NCBI GenBank assembly: GCA_900756495.1
Contig: CAAEKI010000054.1
Coordinates: 1-8,342, forward strand
Reading direction: 5' to 3'
Origin: an uncultured Oscillospiraceae bacterium
Lineage (GTDB): Bacteria; Bacillota; Clostridia; Oscillospirales; Oscillospiraceae
DNA length: 8,342 nucleotides
Under the pieces are notes generated by a model. The model made no database searches and had not been told where the DNA came from. It saw nothing but the letters and a program-made list of their open reading frames with translations. The position numbers and the translations under genes are program-made. Of the stretch, positions 5,391 through 8,342 are shown piece by piece. Numbering within the stretch: the stretch's first letter is position 1; every line of letters begins with the position of its first letter.

Positions 5391-5418
5391 ATTATAGCCA
5401 TTTTCCCGCAAAATTCAA
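5391..5418 (-). promoter_or_regulatory. Candidate promoter between units 2 and 1
   Basis: On the minus strand TTGAAT (5418-5413) and a perfect TATAAT (5396-5391) are separated by 16 bases. It points toward tRNA-like unit 1 and the tRNA-Ser gene. Confidence 0.55.
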
Positions 5419-5421
5419 GCC

Positions 5422-5579
5422 GTGGAAATTGGGAAGAACAACAGGATAGAACAGACCCCAATTCACAATTTGAACTTGCCCGCAAACCCGCATGGTTACT
5501 GGCTTTTCGGCAGTTTGGACTTCCAAAGTGGAAACATGATTTCGAGTCAGCCCCGTTATGACCACTTCGATACCTCTCC
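5422..5579 (-). pseudogene. tRNA-Ser-like unit 2 (best preserved 5' half)
   Basis: Read on the minus strand, 5579 to about 5538 is a good tRNA-Ser 5' half: acceptor strand GGAGAGG, D-arm with AAGTGGTCATAAC, and anticodon loop CTCGAAA (5546-5540) identical to the true tRNA. After the anticodon loop it departs from tRNA. Only the three inner base pairs of the anticodon stem form. The conserved AACC/GGTT hairpin follows, and GTTCAAAT appears at 5475-5468, 71 bases downstream of the loop. No CCTCTCC acceptor partner is found. The 3' block at 5453-5422 matches unit 1 in 31 of 32 bases. It may be a duplicated and decayed gene, a recombination scar or a tRNA-like RNA. Confidence 0.6.
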
Positions 5580-5590
5580 ATGTATCTTTA

Positions 5591-5619
5591 ATGTTAATCG
5601 AGCATTTGGAAAAATGCAA
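5591..5619 (-). promoter_or_regulatory. Candidate promoter of tRNA-like unit 2
   Basis: TTGCAT (5619-5614) and TAACAT (5596-5591), 17 bases apart on the minus strand, place a start only a few bases before the unit 2 acceptor-like GGAGAGG at 5579. The -10 matches four of six bases. Confidence 0.45.
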
Positions 5620-5650
5620 GAAAAACACGCAAGAACGATATTAAACTATA

Positions 5651-5761
5651 GAACTTGAACTCCCGAAAAGCCTTATATTACGGGCATTTCTGGCGGACGA
5701 AACGGCCGGAGCTTCCAAAAATTTTGAGTCAACCCTGTTATGACCACTTCGATGCCGCTGC
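5651..5761 (-). pseudogene. tRNA-Ser-like unit 3 (most decayed)
   Basis: The D-arm/anticodon segment (about 5757-5722) closely matches unit 2, including AAGTGGTCATAAC, but the loop is CTCAAAA (anticodon CAA). The acceptor strand has drifted to GCAGCGG. A T-loop-like GTTCAAG lies at 5660-5654, 68 bases after the loop, the same enlarged spacing as the other two units. The segment between has diverged most. It lacks the 32-base block shared by units 1 and 2. Confidence 0.5.
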
Positions 5762-5783
5762 GTATGGAGGCTTCGACCCATCT

Positions 5784-5812
5784 ATCATACCACAAATTTT
5801 CCCGCCGTGCAA
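5784..5812 (-). promoter_or_regulatory. Candidate promoter of tRNA-like unit 3
   Basis: On the minus strand TTGCAC (5812-5807) and TATGAT (5789-5784) are 17 bases apart, and TGG before TATGAT makes an extended -10. Start of transcription would be about 16 bases before the unit 3 5' end near 5761. It diverges from the hydrolase gene at 5874. Confidence 0.55.
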
Positions 5813-5873
5813 CAGGTATTGCCGCATATTTTTCTCCGCCGCCGCATGAGATGATAGGGAGGAGGGAATCGCT

Positions 5874-6563
5874 ATGAAACCGAAGATCTATCTCTATGGG
5901 ACAAGCGGCCAGTACGGCAACTATCTGGCGGCACTGACGGAGGCGGGAGCGGAGCCGGTGCTGAGCCGGGACCTGTTCCGGGCTTGCGGCTGCGACGGGC
6001 TGCTGTTGCCCGGCGGCGGGGACATCGGGGTCACGCTGGGGGCCACGGACAGCTTTCTTATCCGGTCCTTTGCCGACAGCGGCCGCCCCATTCTGGGCAT
6101 CTGCCGGGGGATGCAGGCACTGAACGTCTTTTTCGGCGGCACGCTCCACACCTGCATCCCCGGACATCAGCAGGCGCAGGGGGATCTGATCCACCCCACA
6201 CGGGCCAGAGGACTGCTTTCGCAGCTGCTGGGGCCGGCTCCGCTGGTAAACAGCAACCACCATCAGGCGGTGCGGGTGCTGGGGGAGGAGCTGTGCCTTT
6301 TGCAACAGGCGGCCGACGGCACCATCGAGGGCTTCTGCCATGAGACGCTGCCCATTTTGGGCGTGCAATGGCACCCGGAGCGCCAGAGCGGCGCCCGCCT
6401 GCGGGCGGATGCGGTGGATGCCGGGCCGCTGCTGCGGTATTTTGTGGGCCAATGCAGTTGCAAATCTGCGCCGGGACTGGTACACTGTGAGAAAAGGGGG
6501 GAGGCTGATGAAAGCCATCACACGGGAACTAAATCTGGAGCTGGGACGGCCCACGGCGGATGA
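5874..6563 (+). CDS. Class I glutamine-amidotransferase-like hydrolase (peptidase C26, PuuD family)
   Basis: The 229-residue protein belongs to the gamma-glutamyl-gamma-aminobutyrate hydrolase group, which cleaves gamma-glutamyl amide bonds using a Cys-His-Glu triad. Seen in order: LLPGGGD (44-50), the nucleophile elbow GICRGMQ with C77, VNSNHHQAV (125-133) typical of this group, and WHPE with H167 and E169. The substrate cannot be told from sequence; a gamma-glutamyl compound is likely. GGGAGGAGGG at 5858-5867 lies six bases before ATG 5874. The last 35 or so residues run past the usual domain end and overlap the Smr gene by 56 bases, so this tail may be a recent extension. It is the first gene of a tightly spaced chromosomal cluster and diverges from the tRNA-like array. 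Confidence 0.85.
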   Translation: MKPKIYLYGTSGQYGNYLAALTEAGAEPVLSRDLFRACGCDGLLLPGGGDIGVTLGATDSFLIRSFADSGRPILGICRGMQALNVFFGGTLHTCIPGHQQAQGDLIHPTRARGLLSQLLGPAPLVNSNHHQAVRVLGEELCLLQQAADGTIEGFCHETLPILGVQWHPERQSGARLRADAVDAGPLLRYFVGQCSCKSAPGLVHCEKRGEADESHHTGTKSGAGTAHGG

Positions 6564-6864
6564 AGCCCTACGACGGCTGGAGGCGGAGCTGGAAGCGGCC
6601 CGCCATATGAACACGCCGCTGCTGAAGCTGATCCACGGGTACGGCTCCTCCGGCAAGGGCGGGCGCATCCGTACGGCCAGCCGAAAGTATCTGCTGGCCC
6701 AGCAGGAGAAGGGGCGCATCGCCGCTGTGGTGCCGGGGGAACGGTTTACCATCTTCGATGAGACCACCCGCCGGGCCTTGCAGCAGTATCCCCATCTGCG
6801 GCAGGACCGGGATCTGGAGCGGGAGAACATGGGCGTGACCTTCGTGTTTATGCGCCGCTTCTGA
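6508..6864 (+). CDS. Stand-alone Smr-domain protein
   Basis: This 118-residue protein is almost entirely one Smr domain, the small MutS-related fold also found at the C-terminus of MutS2. After an N-terminal LNLELGRPTADEALRRLE (8-25) comes the hallmark LLKLIHGYGSSGKGGRIR (38-55) and a C-terminal strand GVTFVFM (109-115). Smr domains act as nucleases or bind nucleic acid; the role of short single-domain forms in Clostridia is not settled. I chose ATG 6508 because a strong GGGGGGAGG (6495-6503) precedes it by four bases and the N-terminus then fits the family. The open frame extends upstream only as a shadow of the hydrolase gene. It overlaps that gene by 56 bases and ends 45 bases before the peptidase gene, so the three are probably co-transcribed. 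Confidence 0.82.
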   Translation: MKAITRELNLELGRPTADEALRRLEAELEAARHMNTPLLKLIHGYGSSGKGGRIRTASRKYLLAQQEKGRIAAVVPGERFTIFDETTRRALQQYPHLRQDRDLERENMGVTFVFMRRF

Positions 6865-6909
6865 GGAAAAAACGCTATACCACATATATTTAATACGGAG
6901 GAATGGATC

Positions 6910-7953
6910 ATGGAACGTACCTATGCAGAATACGCCGCCCGGCAGGCCATGGAGCTGCTGGCCATCGATAGCCCCACGGGCTTCACGGCCCGTGCGGCAG
7001 ATTGGGTGCAGCGGGCCTTTGAAGAGCTGGGCTATACCGCCCGGCGCACCGCCAAGGGCGGCGTGCTGGTGGATCTGGGCGGTCGGGGCGAGGGCCTGCT
7101 GCTGGAGGCTCACGCCGACACGCTGGGCGGCATGGTGGCGGAGATAAAGGGCAATGGCCGCCTGCGCCTGACGCCCTTGGGCGGGATGCGGGCGGAAAAC
7201 GGCGAGGCGGAGAACGTCCGGGTCTATACCCGTGGCGGGCGGGTGCTGGAGGGAACCTTCCAGCTGTGCAACGCCTCCGTCCACGTCAACGGCCAGTACG
7301 GCGACACCAAGCGCACCTTCGACAGCTGCGAGGTGGTGCTGGACGAGGACGTGAAGTCCGCCGAGGAGACCCGCACGCTGGGGGTCGAGGTGGGGGACGT
7401 GGTGTGCTTCGAGCCCCGTACCCGCCTCACCGCCTCCGGCTATATCAAGAGCCGCTTTCTGGACGACAAGCTGTCGGTGGGCATCCTGCTGGGTCTGGCC
7501 AAGTACCTTAAGGATACAGGCACGGTCCCCCAGCGCCATGTGTACCTCCATGTGACGGTGTACGAGGAGGTGGGCCACGGCGGCGCCGCCAATGTCCCGC
7601 AGGGGGTGACGGAGGCCATCAGCGTGGATATGGGCTGCGTGGGCGAGGGGCTGCAATGCACCGAGCGGCAGGTATCCATCTGCGCCAAGGACTCCGGCGG
7701 CCCGTACAGCTATGAGGTGGTGGGCAAGCTCATCGATGCTGCCCGCCGCACCGGGGCGGACTATGCGGTGGACGTGTACCCACACTACGGCTCCGATGTG
7801 GAGGCTACCCTGTCGGCGGGCCATGACCTGCGCCACGGCCTCATCGGCGCCGGGGTCTACGCCAGCCACGGCTATGAGCGCAGCCATGTGGACGGGGTGT
7901 GGAATACCCTGAAGGTGCTGGCGGGCTATTTGGAGGCGGACAGTGTCCGGTAA
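6910..7953 (+). CDS. M42 family metallo-aminopeptidase
   Basis: A 347-residue cytosolic peptidase of the M42 (glutamyl aminopeptidase/tetrahedral TET) family. The expected two-metal site is complete: H68 and D70 in AHAD, D185 in FLDDK, the E219-E220 pair in VYEEVGHGG (E219 as general base), D240 in SVDMG and H326 in ERSHVDGV. Residues about 75-165 form the family's inserted PDZ-like dimerisation domain. Family members remove N-terminal residues from short peptides and often assemble as 12-subunit particles. Length fits the family (about 340-360). GGAGG at 6897-6901 lies eight bases before ATG 6910. Its 3' end overlaps the acetyltransferase gene by 11 bases. The specificity (acidic, hydrophobic or basic residue) cannot be read from sequence. 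Confidence 0.92.
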   Translation: MERTYAEYAARQAMELLAIDSPTGFTARAADWVQRAFEELGYTARRTAKGGVLVDLGGRGEGLLLEAHADTLGGMVAEIKGNGRLRLTPLGGMRAENGEAENVRVYTRGGRVLEGTFQLCNASVHVNGQYGDTKRTFDSCEVVLDEDVKSAEETRTLGVEVGDVVCFEPRTRLTASGYIKSRFLDDKLSVGILLGLAKYLKDTGTVPQRHVYLHVTVYEEVGHGGAANVPQGVTEAISVDMGCVGEGLQCTERQVSICAKDSGGPYSYEVVGKLIDAARRTGADYAVDVYPHYGSDVEATLSAGHDLRHGLIGAGVYASHGYERSHVDGVWNTLKVLAGYLEADSVR

Positions 7954-8342
7954 CGCCTTCCCGCCCCGCCCCCACCTCACCACCCCACGCCTGACGCTGG
8001 ATGCACTGACCCCGGCAGACTGCGGGGACTATGCCGCCCTGTGCCGGGATGCCCGGCGCAACCGCTGGTGGGGCTACGACTACCGGGAGGAGCAGCCCCA
8101 TCCCCCGGAGGAGTGGTTCCTGCAGGCGTCGGAGGAGGACTACGCCGCCGGGCGGGAGCTGGGCCTTGCGGTGCGGCTCCGGGGCCGGTGCATCGGGGAG
8201 GTGGTGTTCACCCACTTCGACGGCCACGGCACGGCGGAGCTGGGCTGCCGCATCGCTGCCACCTATGCCGGCCACGGCTACGGCACCGAGGCATTTGCCG
8301 CCGCTCTGGCGTGGGGCCTGAAGGGCTGGGGCCTGCGGCGGG
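7943..8342 (+). CDS. GNAT acetyltransferase (RimJ/RimL-like), 3' end outside window
   Basis: The frame opens with GTG 7943, six bases after GGAGG (7932-7936), overlaps the peptidase stop by 11 bases and stays open to the end of the window (133 codons). It resembles RimJ/RimL-type N-acetyltransferases: an N-terminal strand TPRLTLDALTPAD (14-26), a tryptophan-rich segment NRWWGYDYREE (40-50), central strands GLAVRLRGRCIGEVVF (74-89), and the acetyl-CoA pyrophosphate-binding loop YAGHGYGTEAF (108-118). Such enzymes acetylate protein N-termini, antibiotics or small amines; the substrate is unknown. The overlap points to co-transcription and translational coupling with the peptidase. The start could be elsewhere, since GTG is a minor start, but the ribosome binding site supports it. 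Confidence 0.8.
   Translation, partial: MSGNAFPPRPHLTTPRLTLDALTPADCGDYAALCRDARRNRWWGYDYREEQPHPPEEWFLQASEEDYAAGRELGLAVRLRGRCIGEVVFTHFDGHGTAELGCRIAATYAGHGYGTEAFAAALAWGLKGWGLRR

Noticed and set aside
5422..5579. Unit 2 as a functional second tRNA-Ser
   Set aside because: The outer anticodon-stem pairs, T-stem and 3' acceptor strand do not form, and there is no CCA end.
5375..5628. Short frames within the tRNA-like array, one with translation beginning MERYRSGHNGADSKSC
   Set aside because: These are translations of tRNA-Ser-like sequence, a familiar source of false proteins.
5673..6911. Long minus-strand frame of 412 codons across the hydrolase and Smr genes
   Set aside because: Antisense shadow in GC-rich DNA; the plus-strand genes have clear family motifs and ribosome binding sites.
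6568..7983. Long minus-strand frame of 471 codons opposite the M42 peptidase
   Set aside because: Antisense shadow caused by strong G/C third-position bias; low-complexity His/Ala/Gly-rich product without a domain.

Overview
The window looks like the integrase end of a mobile element (an integrative and conjugative element or a relative) joined to the chromosome of a GC-rich Clostridia, most likely an Oscillospiraceae/Ruminococcaceae gut bacterium. Positions 1 to about 4983 are moderate in GC and carry a regulator, a sigma-like factor, a MazF-type toxin, an excisionase and a tyrosine integrase, all on the plus strand. From about 5874 to the end the DNA is visibly GC-rich with strong G/C third-position bias, and carries ordinary chromosomal genes. 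The genus assignment is inference from gene style and composition.

Element part. An unrecognised protein (1-666) ends at a strong terminator. Next comes a membrane-anchored Xre-type regulator (882-1379), preceded by three copies of CTACCAC/GTGGTAG that could be its operator. A promoter near 1438-1465 starts a roughly 370-base leader holding two tiny overlapping reading frames, a terminator-like hairpin and a 13-bp hairpin that covers the ribosome binding site of a sigma-region-4-like protein (1847-2356). A 580-base stretch without a convincing gene (2357-2936) carries several hairpins. It is followed by an orphan MazF/PemK toxin (2937-3314) that overlaps an excisionase (3307-3549), and, behind its own candidate promoter, a full-length tyrosine integrase (3697-4983). 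No transfer or relaxase genes are visible; they would lie upstream of the window if present.

Junction. The integrase gene runs convergently into an intact tRNA-Ser(CGA) gene on the minus strand (5024-5117). The hairpin that terminates this tRNA uses an A-run beginning in the integrase stop codon as its T-tract. The tRNA 3' end is the natural candidate attachment site.

Upstream of the tRNA, in its own direction, lies the most unusual part of the window: about 650 bases holding three diverged tRNA-Ser-like units (around 5761-5651, 5579-5422 and 5310-5165, minus strand). Each has a D-arm/anticodon-loop-like segment followed 68-71 bases later by a T-loop-like GTTCAA motif; the same interval is 38 bases in the true tRNA. 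Each has a candidate sigma-70 promoter upstream. They lack a matching 3' acceptor strand, so they are not normal tRNA genes. They are either decayed duplicates or recombination scars, or a family of tRNA-like RNAs.

Chromosomal part. A class I glutamine-amidotransferase-like hydrolase of the PuuD/C26 family (5874-6563), a stand-alone Smr-domain protein (6508-6864), an M42 family metallo-aminopeptidase (6910-7953) and a GNAT acetyltransferase cut by the window end (from 7943) are tightly packed or overlapping, and probably form one transcription unit.
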